A stretch of DNA of 64,000 nt. Origin: Hyperoplus lanceolatus. Its lineage: Eukaryota > Chordata > Actinopteri > Uranoscopiformes > Ammodytidae. Location: positions 7,908,001 to 7,972,000 of the forward strand of contig CM049416.1 of the NCBI GenBank assembly GCA_026929865.2, written 5' to 3'. The position numbers were made by a program, and so were the translations under genes. Below the pieces are notes generated by a model. It was given only the letters and a program-made list of their open reading frames with translations, had not been told where the DNA came from and searched no databases. Positions 52,967 through 63,365 of the stretch are shown here, piece by piece; position 1 is the stretch's first letter, and every line of letters starts with the position of its first letter.

Positions 52967-53330
52967 CATTCGCGTCAGACTAAGTTACTGTGCCTACAGC
53001 TGGATTGTGGTATCGAAATTTGGAGTATACAGACGGAATGCCACTACGCATGTCAATAACCGGGTCTAAAAAAAGGAATCGCCTAAAATAAGGAAATAAA
53101 TGGCCCCTCAACTAGTTGGTGAAAAATAGAAAAGCAAGTGCAAAACTAGAAAATCCTGCGGAAATTTTGAAAGTACGGGCCGCCCTGCGCAGGCCGCCAA
53201 TCCCCGCGTCGGCGGCACCCCGCCCGTCGGCCGGGCCCGAAAGCTTCTACGAACCTCCGGTGTGTGGGGTGTGGCCTCTCAAACTTTCTTCAGTCGGGGC
53301 TTAATAACAGCGCCCCCTAGCGGAAATTCA
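52967..53330. other. Remainder of the hAT block, with a GC-rich patch
   Basis: Non-coding. 53165-53265 is strikingly GC-rich (CCGCCAATCCCCGCGTCGG and similar), unlike its surroundings; no rRNA or gene is recognised in it. Confidence 0.4.
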
Positions 53331-55560
53331 AAAAACTGTCCATGAGGCTATATTGTAGAGCACCATGAGCTGTACAAGTGTAATCAATTTCAAGGCAATC
53401 AGAGTCAGGTGACTTTTGTGGCGCCCCCTATAGGTTAATCTCAATAAGCTTCGAGGGACACGCTACCACATGACTTCTGCACATACCCAGCAAGTTTGAT
53501 GATGATAGGACCCATGGACGTCGATTTGGCTAAACAAGTGGGGGGGACAAACGGGCATTCTGGAGTGCATTTTCAAAAGTGGGGGGGACAATGAGGAAAC
53601 ATCTTTTTTTCTCTTTAGTGCAGGTAATGAACGGTTCTGAAAGACGGCATACCCGCTCACTAATGAATAAAATGTATACAAAACACTGATGTCTGACACA
53701 TTTGATGAAAAAAGCATTTTCAAAAAGCAGCGGACATATGAGCCACTAGCTGCTCCCCGTAGCCCAACCAAACATGACGTAAACAAAAGGAGCTTGGGAA
53801 GGTAGTTCCGACAAGGCATTTTGACCGTGCTCAAATCGAGCCGAAGCACGGCTGGACTGTCGCACAACAATATTACTCCGCCTCGGTCTCCATGGCAACC
53901 TAGCTAGTAGCATAGCCATGATCAGCTTCAATTACTTCTTGATAAACAACATCGTCAGTATCCATGTGCCACGACACAAGCTGCTGTTAGTGTCCGCTAC
54001 ATTTACAGTCATTAGTGGGCATAGAGAATGGTAATCCCTACAGTTTACACTTCACAACGGGACACTTAAAGCCACTCGCCGTTGTCTCTCTGCTGCTGAT
54101 TGAAATGCATCAGTCTTCTCTGGTGTGCAAACTAGCGGAGACTTCGGAGCATGTTCACTGTTTTGTCGTTGGTATCCACTGCTGTTGTGCTTTTTAAAAA
54201 AGGTTTACGGTCTAAGCCTACTAGTGCCGCTTCTACGCTTATCTGTTTAGGTTTAAACAGAGAGAAGGCGAAAAAGAGAGGCGAGAGGCTCACACCATGA
54301 GCCGACAGTTCTCAATTCACAACACGCATCCATCCAATCTACATCAGGCAGACCAAAACTCAAGCACTTCACACCTCGCTACTGCACCAGCAAATCTTCA
54401 AAAATAAATGTTACGCGTTATCCATGGCCTTACCTTAATGTGGCAGTGGTCTGCAGATGCATCCCGTGGTGTAGCAGCCTACCACATCCATTTAGTATTG
54501 GCAATATAATATTATACTCATTGTCCAAGCCAGGCTGGCAGCTCTCATTCAAAAACAATCCTCAACTACGGTGTCCCAGAGGAGGTGCGGGCGCAACGAG
54601 TCACGCTATTAAAAATTACTAGCGCTAATAAAAAAATAAAAATAATTCTGCATCATGTCAAAAAGCAGTGGGCCTGATATCAGATGTTTTTTAAAGCCAA
54701 GCAGACATGCACAATACGTGTCGGTATTGTATGAGCTAGATGAATAATAGAATAACATCCTATAACGTTAGTTATCATGACTATGGTTTTTAGCCAGCTA
54801 GCAATTAGCCGCTGCCAGCGGCACACTGTTGGCTGGCAGTATTCCTCTCTCGTGCTTGGTACGGGGGATGGTGCAGGTTAAGGTTATGTCCGATGATTTT
54901 AGCAATAGCTCCCGTTAGCATGACTCATAACTCACACAGTACTTATTATACATCGAACCATCTCTCAACGGCACCACTATATCTATTAATCATACATGGG
55001 TTTCAGAGCGTAGTCCGAGATTCCTGCCTATACCAACTCATTACAGAATAAAACAAAAGGGAAACGTCCCTGTATAAAGCACAGTAGCAGCGCTGAGGAG
55101 CACAGTATGCACTTCTGTAGTTCTTCTGTTCAAAGGTTATAACGTCACCTAATGAGAGAGAGAGAGAGAGAGAGAGACCTTGACGCTGTGTTTTAATACG
55201 GCTGGACGCACTCCATGTCCGACTTAAAAAGGGGGGGGACAAAATGAGTCTTGACGAAAAGTGGGGGGTACATGTACCCCCCATCCCCCCCGTAATCGAC
55301 GTCTATGATAGGACCTATGGTTAAGGAGTTATGGCCAATTTGTTAATAAGCCCCGCCCCTGCGTAAACGTTTTGGGTAATGGCGGCGAAAAAACATAATC
55401 ATGGCTGACCCCTATGGTCCGAGAGGCTATATTGTAGAGCACCATGAGCTGTACATGTGTAAGAAATTTCAAGTCAATCAGAGTCAGGGGGCATTTGTGG
55501 CGCCCCCTATGGGTTAATCTTGATAAGGTTCAACGGACATGCTACCACATGACTTCTGCA
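53331..55560. repeat. 276-bp tandem repeat, two copies, split by a hAT element
   Basis: The stretch GAGGCTATATTGTAGAGCAC and about 150 bp after it occur at 53344 and 55423. Subtracting the 1803-bp insertion gives a repeat period of about 276 bp. Each copy includes GTGGCGCCCCCTAT and a CTACCACATGACTTCTGCA stretch. No reading frame is supported. Confidence 0.8.
53513..55307. mobile_element. 1.8-kb hAT-type element
   Basis: The left end CATGGACGTCGATT pairs with the reversed right end CATAGACGTCGATT, flanked by the exact 8-bp duplication ATAGGACC (53505-53512 and 55308-55315). Both ends contain AAGTGGGGGG(G)ACA repeats. A 135-codon minus frame at 53463-53870 crosses the border and is chance. 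No transposase recognised. Confidence 0.9.
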
Positions 55561-55566
55561 AAAACG

Positions 55567-55627
55567 TACTTTGTAAATATTACTGTGATGTCACAGTAAA
55601 AGACATCACAGTAATATTTACAAAGTA
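55567..55627. repeat. Perfect palindrome 1
   Basis: Arms 55567-55592 and 55602-55627 are exact reverse complements (26 nt) around a 9-nt loop. The inner part of each arm is CTGTGATGTC / GACATCACAG. Confidence 0.95.
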
Positions 55628-55628
55628 A

Positions 55629-55695
55629 GTTTTTTTAACCCTATATTTCTCTTTCTGTGATGTCACGAGAAAGAGAAATATAGGGTTAAAAAAAC
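55629..55695. repeat. Perfect palindrome 2, directly adjacent
   Basis: Arms 55629-55655 and 55669-55695 are exact reverse complements (27 nt). The 13-nt centre contains the near-palindrome GTGATGTCAC, a motif also present in palindrome 1. Only one base separates the two palindromes. Confidence 0.95.
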
Positions 55696-55819
55696 ACTCT
55701 CTCTGCCTTTTCTCAGGCTAGGATGAACCGATTTAATTTTTTTTTTGCACATTTATACTACATAGGATCTCAGAATTCGATACACCTTCATATTCAAGCC
55801 GGTGAAGTAGGCCTTTAAC
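55688..55819. repeat. TTAA-element terminal sequence, copy 1
   Basis: Matches 59246-59366 over more than 100 bp (CTTTTCTCAGGCTAGGATGA, then GCACATTTATACTACATAGG) and ends before a TTAA (about 55815-55820). It looks like the right end of a TTAA-targeting element; its partner left end was not found. Confidence 0.7.
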
Positions 55820-55944
55820 TACTGAACGAAGGAAATCAAATGAGATTTTGGCATTTCCCCCCCAAAAAACTGGACAAATTGTGCGGGTGAAAAAAAGAGA
55901 ACAATTCTGGGAAAAACGGGACAGGTGGCAACACTAGATGCGAA

Positions 55945-57522
55945 GCTGTTTGAAAAGCGGACCAAACCATTACTTCTTAATACAGGGGGGTGTAGGCTAC
56001 AGAGTTTTGAAATTGTTACTTTTTGTCAGAAAACTTTTAAATTAACCATTAATTTTATTTGTTTCACGTTAGATACAATGTTTTATTAATGGAGAGTATT
56101 GATTAAATATTAAGTATTGATTTTTTTTTAAAATCCTTAAGTTCTAATATTTTTGGGCCCCTGCCAGTCACGGGCCCTTAGAATCGTGCTAACTTTTCAC
56201 CCCATTACGGCGCCCCTGTGTGTGTGAGAAAAAAAAACTGTGTGCTAGATGCACTGCACAGACGTAGGATGTGTGACCTGGGCGTAAACATGGCACAATA
56301 CCTTATAGTTTTGAATCCTGCTCTAAAATGTCTTATTGGCACGTTTCCCTATTTTTGGTAACATGGGCAGCAAAGCTAACGTGACGTAACCTTGCAGTTC
56401 TTTTTCATGTATGCGCTGTAAGCTACTGCAGGCTAAATTAGCTTGCCTTACTAATGTTTTGCTCAATGTTTTTTAGACTACATCGCCGATTCATGCAGTT
56501 TCCTGGCGTGAATCATGCAAAGAGAGACCCGCACCTTACCATGCACCTGATGAGCAGTACCGAGGCTATCAAGAAACAAGAGCAGCTGTGACTAGAATGA
56601 CCTGAGCCAACACACTACACATTTTATTTTTATAAATAGTTGTTCATATGTTTGCGATTAAAACCTTGGATTCAAGTTGGTTGATGTGGTTTGTCTACTA
56701 ACCAGAGTGCTGTTCAACTAGAGTACTATTAGAGAAATACTCATTTCTACTGGGGAAACTTCAGATGCTGAGCTACTGTATTTAATAAATAAGTAAATCT
56801 TTTTTAATGCTATCAATATAGAAATGTGACCTGAACTACTTCATTGTAATATATTCCGGCTAGCTTTAGTAGCAAAACTGATAGCTTAGTTATTTTTCTG
56901 TTTATCTGTGTTTTTTCCTATGATAGTGGTGAACATGGGTGTAGACAGGAGTCCAAGGTAAGGTAACAACAACATAATATATTTTATTGTTTACAAAGGA
57001 AAATCTTGTGGCATCATGCTCAATGCTATAGAAACCAGGTAACGCACAATGAGACAATTCTTAAAAGTAAAATGTCCAATATACGAACATGATAAAGATA
57101 AGATATAAAGGATGAGCTATAAACAAAACATATTTACAATAGGTCTAAGGTGTGAGAACATATTAGCAGAGCTAGAGTTAGATGGGATGCTGCTGAATTT
57201 GATGTAGGGGACAGATGTCCTCTCAGAAACGTCACTGCAGCCTCCTTGGTGTGGGCACTAGTTGCAGCTGAGTGGGAGACAGCTATTGATCAGATTGATC
57301 AACTTTTTACCCCACTATCACAGCTGACATGGAGGCTGTAGACATCGGATTCTGAAATGTCACCATAAAATACAACAGTTAGGCTACTATAAGTGAAACG
57401 TTAGCTTTGAGCACTCACTGAAAATGATTGTCGGATTAAAACTTTTTTCTTTAGTTGCCTTACAAACACACAAATGGTTGTTACATTAGTTTATTTCTGA
57501 AACAGTTTAGCAAGCCCCCCCC
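55945..57522. other. Spacer, nothing further recognised
   Basis: Includes the right arm of the large hAT element to 56218. No gene is recognised beyond it. A pyrimidine tract and short AT-rich stretches only. Confidence 0.45.
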
Positions 57523-58502
57523 CAATGACGGATTACCGCATGGGCAAAGTGGGCACATGTCCAGGGCCCTGGCCAATAGGGGGGCCCTTGATTTTTTTTT
57601 TTTTTTTTTTTTTCGTAATTAAAAAATTTTGACGGGGGTTTCCCCCTCCTCCCCTGGAAATGGGTCGTAAAAAGTCGGGTCGTTTTATATTCGGGGTCTT
57701 ATATTCGGCCGGGACAAGCGTGTGCGCGCTTGGAGAACGATGTGTCTAGAGAAAAAAAGGCACGGGAAATGGCCAAAGAGCTCCACATCCCCGCACTGAA
57801 ATCAAAGCCTTGACTCATGGTGCGAGTCAACGTGTCAGGGGCACGAATCGGCACAGCGATCGACCTACAGTGGCTTTTCTGCTGTGGCAGTTGTAGTGAG
57901 GAGAGTTTGCCAAGTGCGCCGTGCTTTTACGCACCAACACTGCTTCCGTAATGTTCAGATTTTATAGATTGCATCAAAGCCCTTAGGACAATAAGAATGA
58001 GATCGCTTTTTTTAACCGATGTCCATGCTTAGGTGGTGATTATATTAACTGTGTCGGCTGTGTCACTTTACAGTTAGTCGGCAGTGAGATTGGGGATTGG
58101 GGTATCCAGGCTCGGGACATGCAATCGGATCGCGTAGCCTGTCACCCGCCTGTCCCCTCGACACCCGTTAACGTGCAGGAATACCCTGTGATCAATTAGT
58201 CTTAAACCACAGTGTGTCTGCACGGCGGCTCACACTGGCACGGTCTCACTGTGAACGACACCAACACAGCGTTTCACCGGGTGACGCGCTGCTTCGCTCA
58301 GACATTGAGTGTAGGCTCCGAGGGGGGCAAGGGTGGGCCAAAAAGCAGGCGCAGAGATCTTACAATGGCAAAAAATTCTGCTTGCGCGCTGAGCGCGCTC
58401 TCGCATCTTCGGTGTCTCTGCCCTAAATTAACTGTCTAGTAGGCTCAGGCGCAAAGAGTCTCTTTCTCTTGCGCAGCACCAGAGAGCTTTTATAGAATTG
58501 TA

Positions 58503-58535
<33 letters not shown>

Positions 58536-58664
58536 AGGCTGCGCGCTGCATTATAATGTGTGTGATTGTGGATTGCACGGTGTGCTAGTGCGTGTATTTG
58601 CGTGTTGGTAGGGGTCCATGGCAGGTTTGTGTCCAGGGCCCGTGGTCATGTTAATCCGTCCTTG
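57523..58664. mobile_element. 1.14-kb hAT-type element between poly-C flanks
   Basis: The left end CAATGACGGATTA pairs with the reversed right end CAAGGACGGATTA. Further in, CCAGGGCCC occurs at both ends. It is bordered by runs of C on both sides (57515-57522 and 58665-58672), consistent with an 8-bp duplication of a C tract. The interior has a poly-T run (57591-57613) and a (TC)n tract (58506-58536). Frames at 58212-58439 are not recognised. Confidence 0.7.
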
Positions 58665-59245
58665 CCCCCCCCCCTGACAGCAGCTATAATTGCATACTGT
58701 GTGAACAGAAATATAGTCAAATCCGTTGAAAGTCTTACCTGTGCGCGAGTGCGTTTTGCAGGAGGTGCATTAGTACCTCTATAGGACAGGGTTCCGGTCC
58801 GCATACGTCCCTCCCGTCCAGAGTTTCCTCTTCTTGCCCAGAATATTTAGTTTCAGAGTCCTCCGGGTTGATGCTGAAGGCTAGGCTAGTTTTGTTGATA
58901 GCGCGCAGCCTGTGGGTCTAGCCGCAGGCATGTTGAAAAACTGTAGCAAACTTAGCCGAATGCGCATTTCCTTCCCTCCGTTTTACAGTCAAACCGGAAA
59001 CTATACATTCATTCTTCAGAAAAAATCATTCATTGTGAAATCTAAATAGTGTCTGTATTTGTCAAGGTATCGCCCACAGCTGTATTTGGAAGTAGGCTAA
59101 CGGTAGTATGTTTACCAACTCTCATCCGAGTCACACGAGACTACAATAAATGTGGGCGGGGCCTTGGAGAGCTGCGAGCGCAGTGCATTGTGGTAGAAGG
59201 AGGATTTCTGACTTTTGAGCCAAAGACAGCCAGAGAGACCAGAAA

Positions 59246-59366
59246 AACACTATTTTTGCCTTTTCTCAGGCTAGGATGAACCGATTTCTAAAATGTTTGC
59301 ACATTTATACTACATAGGAGTATAGAGTTCAATACACCTTAATGTTTACACCGGGGGAGTAATTCT
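59246..59366. repeat. TTAA-element terminal sequence, copy 2
   Basis: Same family end as 55688-55819. Reversed, it begins AGAATTACTCCCCCGGTGTA next to TTAA (59367-59370). Possible partner of the left end at 36754. Confidence 0.7.
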
Positions 59367-59512
59367 TTAAATCTATTTTTTGTATTTTGGGGATATTTTG
59401 GCTGGGAAATGTTCAGCCATGATGACAAATGGGTTGATACTTTTTATACCACCCCTAAAATTCAGACAAGAGACCCTTGTGTCTTTTGAAAGGTTAAATA
59501 ATTTACCCTCTC

Positions 59513-59513
<1 letters not shown>

Positions 59514-59561
<48 letters not shown>
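59514..59561. repeat. (TG)n microsatellite
   Basis: About 24 TG units. Confidence 0.96.
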
Positions 59562-59563
<2 letters not shown>

Positions 59564-60222
59564 ATGTGTGCTGGTATGTGTATTCTGCACCTGAGGTCTT
59601 GCTGCTGTAGTTAATGAAAGCCCCATCTCCTCATGCAAATGAGGCTGCTGTTAACCCCAATCAGAGGGGTCGACTAGTGCGCATCAATCCCACATCTCCC
59701 TGAGTGCTACGCAGGCGGCACACAATGGTTCCCACCCCCTTCATAGGCCCACAGGTAATTACTGGGAGCCAGAAAAGGGAGAGGGCCGGCGGGAGTCAGG
59801 GTTCCTTGGATAGGTGTGTGTGGTCCGCCGGTGTTTAAAAAAAAATCATTTATGGAGAAACACAGGGTTGGTTTGCATGTTGGGTCAAGTGCAGGTGCCG
59901 TCTCCTACCACACCCCTTCCTCAAAAACACACACAGATACACAGTGTGACAGATAATTACAGCATGAGAGTGGCTGTGCTGTTTGTACGATATGAAGGTC
60001 AGGTCTGCTGTCTGCTCCCTGTTGGCCACAGAGCATCACCTACTTGACTACATCCACAATCAGCTCCATTAGCACTCACTTTGCTTGTCCCTCCACCTGA
60101 AGTATAACTGTTGGCATTTTGTACTGTGTATGTAAAAAAAGGGGGCCCAACTTAGCTAGCATGCCCATTTACAGAGCATAGGGTGTGTATACACAGTACA
60201 CTAGATTTTTTTTCAGTGCACA
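59562..60222. other. Unique block, possibly conserved non-coding
   Basis: Repeat-free. Around 59610-59760 it has an ATGCAAAT octamer (59633-59640), GTTAAC, and GGTAATTACTGG, giving regulatory-looking composition. No gene seen. Confidence 0.3.
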
Positions 60223-60225
60223 CAG

Positions 60226-61508
60226 TAGGGGAGACTGGGGTAAGTAGGCACACTTTTTACTCTAGTGAGAATTGCTCATCACCTAAACATCTTTCAATAG
60301 TCATTCCTACATTAAATGGAAGCCTAAGGTGTTGGCTTGAAATGTGAAACCCTCACTTTTTCTAACTTATTGTAATAAAGAGGAAATGTATCATCAAAGA
60401 CACTCTAACACATTGTGACAACCAACCCCACACAACGTCGGTTGTCACACATCCACGGGTGTTGCACAGTTATCTTTATGGGAAAAATCTTAAAAGAAGG
60501 CAAGAAAGCAGAACTACATTTGAAAAAAAAATTAATTTCATTGTCAAGTTGAAAAATAGGCCTACAAAACTGTATGCATCTTAACACAAAATGAGCAAGG
60601 AATTAACAAAAAGGAAATCCATATTAAGACCAACCTACTGTATTAACAACATAAAGACCAAAACAAATAGGTCTTACAATAATAGCCTACTCAACTAGGA
60701 TACACACATTCACTATCTGAGTTACAGTGATGGTAAATGTAGGGTCTCTCACTCTAACTAACAGAGATTGTGTGCCCACTGGTTGCACATACAACACTTC
60801 TGGGATTCTCCCCTGAACGGGTGCTGGAGAACGTTCCATACAAACTAAACAAACTATCCTCTTCATCTGATGAGATTCATCCTCCTGTCTCTTTCTCTTC
60901 TGTTTATTCTTCCCCAGCTGGGGTGGAGTGCACTAGCAGTAGCCTTGGCAACTGGTCTAGTTTGGGATCACTGGGTCGTTTTGATTTTGATGCCCTTATT
61001 CTATTTTGAATGCTAGCCCCTTCCTGAATCATTGGTTACTCAGTGAGGATACAGCTTGACATTTCTTTGTTATTGGTTCCTTTCCTGGAAGCACCCTTTG
61101 GATAACATGTGACAACCCACCCCCTAAAAATGTCACGCCAACCCCAACTGGAATTTATTGCTGGCATCAAGGCCAACAACCATCTGACAACTAATAGCTT
61201 GCTAAAAACAATCTAAACTATAGCTTACCCTTCACACTTTTTTAGGGTAACAAGTGTTTTGTTATAAACCCATTGTGTAAAAGGCTAGATGAAAAATACT
61301 GAGGAACTAAATATTTTCAATTTGACATGAAAAACACTAACAGTCCTCTCACCTCAAATTCAGCAGTCTAACTCCAAGGAAGACTATGTAGGTGACCTCT
61401 GATCCCAGTTGTGGATATTTACATACCAAAATTTAACATAGCGCCTTCTGGTTCCGAGATGGATAACGATTGTGACAACCAACCCGTTGACAAATTAGTT
61501 CTCCCCTA
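60226..61508. mobile_element. 1.28-kb TIR element with TAGGGGAGA ends
   Basis: The left end TAGGGGAGAC and reversed right end TAGGGGAGAA are flanked by CAG on both sides (60223-60225 and 61509-61511). The interior holds repeated TGTGACAACCAACCC motifs (60414, 61109, 61471) and an inverted GTTGTCACAC (about 60440). The ends are related to the solo ends at 1756 and 3089. A 79-codon frame at 60770-61009 is serine-rich and not recognised. Confidence 0.7.
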
Positions 61509-61511
61509 CAG

Positions 61512-62534
61512 ACAGGTATTGTCACATATATTAAATGGCTTGACTACAAGTTTTTCTAAAACTGCTCTACTTTAACCATCTAATGTCATCCAGGTTTTTT
61601 CACCTGACAGGATTGTCGAACTTGATTGTACAAAGCATGTGAAAATGGCACTTAAATTACTGCCCTTCAGCTCAGTTGGTAGGCATCCCCCCATGGCCTC
61701 CAGCACCCTTTCTCTGCATGTCAATTGCTTTGTTAGACCTCATATGTTCTCTTTGTGCACTAAAATATCTGAAATATATATAAATATAATGCATAAAATA
61801 CTAAAAAAAAATCTGCCACTAAAAAAAAATGGCAATGACATTAATTGAAATAACCCAGATCATTGACACTCAGTGCGTTTACATCAAAGTGCACATCGGA
61901 TAACTAAACTGGAGGTAAGACCTCAACAGGACTTTTAAACTGCAAGTATACAGCTTTATCCGTCTATTTGGACACTAATGGCATACGGTCAAGAGAATCG
62001 GATTAGCACCTCGATAATTGTACATTGACATCTCTATTATACTGGGATCGGATACAACTTGTCATTTACTTGTGTTCATGGGTTTTGGCAGTCTAAGAGA
62101 ACCGGGGGCTCTAAAACCACTTGTTGAAAGCATGGTGAAAGGGCTTCAGTCACCTAGACAGTGGAGACAGCCTTGCATCGGACTTTGACCGGCCTTACAA
62201 TGACTTTTCAAGATGTGAAATCCAAACTAGCTTGCCATAATACTGAGTGCTCCCAGTGAATACCAACCTTCATATCAACAGTGGCTGTCAGAGTTGACGG
62301 TAGTGACAAGGGTGTATGAGTTTAATTCATTCATTTAAAAAAAGAAAACACTGAGAAATTCTGACAAAAATGATTGTTGGCATGGTAAGCTAAGCACAGT
62401 GTCAGGTGTCAATTAAAATAATGACTTAATCTAAGACCTTTACTGAGAAATGATTGTGTGTTTAAGGAGAGAATCCTCTATTGGGGGATTTCCGGTCTCT
62501 TTTGAGGCATGAGATGTGTGAGTATCTGCATGTT

Positions 62535-62584
<50 letters not shown>

Positions 62585-63363
62585 CAGGTTTAACTGTTAT
62601 ACCATTGATGCGTTGGCAATGAGTAGTTGCCTTCGACTGAAGAGCAATTGACTATCAAAAGAATATCAGAGCAATCTTTTCCAGAGGGCCAATAATGGTC
62701 ACCTTAACATCATCACGCGCTCCATCCTGTGGGCAATAACTCCTCCTGCTTGAATCCCATTGGAAGACAACAATTTTTCTGTGGCTTGAATAACAATGCC
62801 AATCCCTGTTCCTCCCTTGTTTCGCAATAAACGGGTTAAAGGCCTCCAGTAGCCTCTGTATTCGATCCATTTTAAACGATTAGGTTTGCCAAATTAGCTT
62901 TGTGGATCATCAGCCTTTGTGTCCCAAGTAGCCCGAAGGTGCTGGTTCCCTCTTCACTTATGAACTGGTTTCTGTGCAGAGGCATTCTGAGATTCTTGCC
63001 TACGTGTGAAACTGTGAAACCCACATATCTAATCATTAGTAAAAAAGAACATTCTACTGTTCATGGTCTTTTCTTCTTAACAAGCAGTCTATATGATATG
63101 TGACTTTGTGAATGAGACATTGTGCTTTCTGGTAAAAAAAAAACAAAGCCAGCTCTATATTAGAATGACGCTGTCTCATAATGGCATGTCCGATTAGGTG
63201 TGAACACGGTAGGGGATTAATACATTTCTGCAAAATATGAATTCATTTGACATACTTGGAATGTCTAGTCTATGGATTAAACAAATCTAGGAAAAGATGT
63301 ACTATCACTTATTGATCCAGTCACAAAGTCTAAAAGAAGACGACATTTTTTTTTTTTGGTAAA
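61512..63363. other. Spacer with one TG array and a complex unique block
   Basis: A (TG)n array lies at 62537-62582. The block at about 62640-62920 is repeat-free with sites such as CCAATAATGGTC and GCAATAAACGGG. It may be a conserved non-coding element, but no alignment is available. No gene recognised. Confidence 0.4.
62537..62582. repeat. (TG)n microsatellite
   Basis: About 23 TG units. Confidence 0.96.
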
Positions 63364-63365
63364 TA

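Larger units (their letters stand above)
40789..55936. mobile_element. hAT-type element expanded to 15.1 kb by nested insertions
   Basis: The left end TAGGGTTGCCACCTTG and reversed right end TAGTGTTGCCACCTGTCCCG pair over the GTTGCCACCT core. They are flanked by 8-bp repeats matching at 7 of 8 (GATGCGGA at 40781-40788, GATGCGAA at 55937-55944). The interior is almost wholly other elements: a BEL/Pao retrotransposon with its own insertions, a 276-bp tandem repeat split by a hAT element, and a pair of perfect palindromes. Confidence 0.78.
37506..56218. mobile_element. hAT-type element expanded to 18.7 kb by nested insertions
   Basis: The left end CAGGGGCGCCGACAG and right end TTACGGCGCCCCTG form an inverted pair, both near GGGCCCC motifs. 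They are flanked by 8-bp repeats matching at 7 of 8 bases (TATGTGAG at 37498-37505, TGTGTGAG at 56219-56226), as expected for an old hAT insertion. Most of its length is other elements: 37726-39117, 39331-40603 and 40789-55936. No transposase of its own is visible. Confidence 0.75.
36754..59366. mobile_element. Possible outermost TTAA element of the large nest (tentative)
   Basis: TTAA at 36750-36753 is followed by AGGATTACTTGACCG, and TTAA at 59367-59370 is preceded by a sequence whose reverse complement begins AGAATTACTCCCCCG. Eleven of 15 bases match, which is suggestive only. If real, a TTAA-type (piggyBac/Kolobok-like) element was expanded to 22.6 kb by the insertions listed below. The alternative is two unrelated TTAA solo ends. 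Confidence 0.35.

Noticed and set aside
53165..53265. GC-rich patch reminiscent of rDNA spacer
   Set aside because: No rRNA core sequence recognised; composition alone is not evidence.
53463..53870. 135-codon minus-strand frame
   Set aside because: Crosses the border of the hAT element at 53513, so it is not an inherited coding unit.
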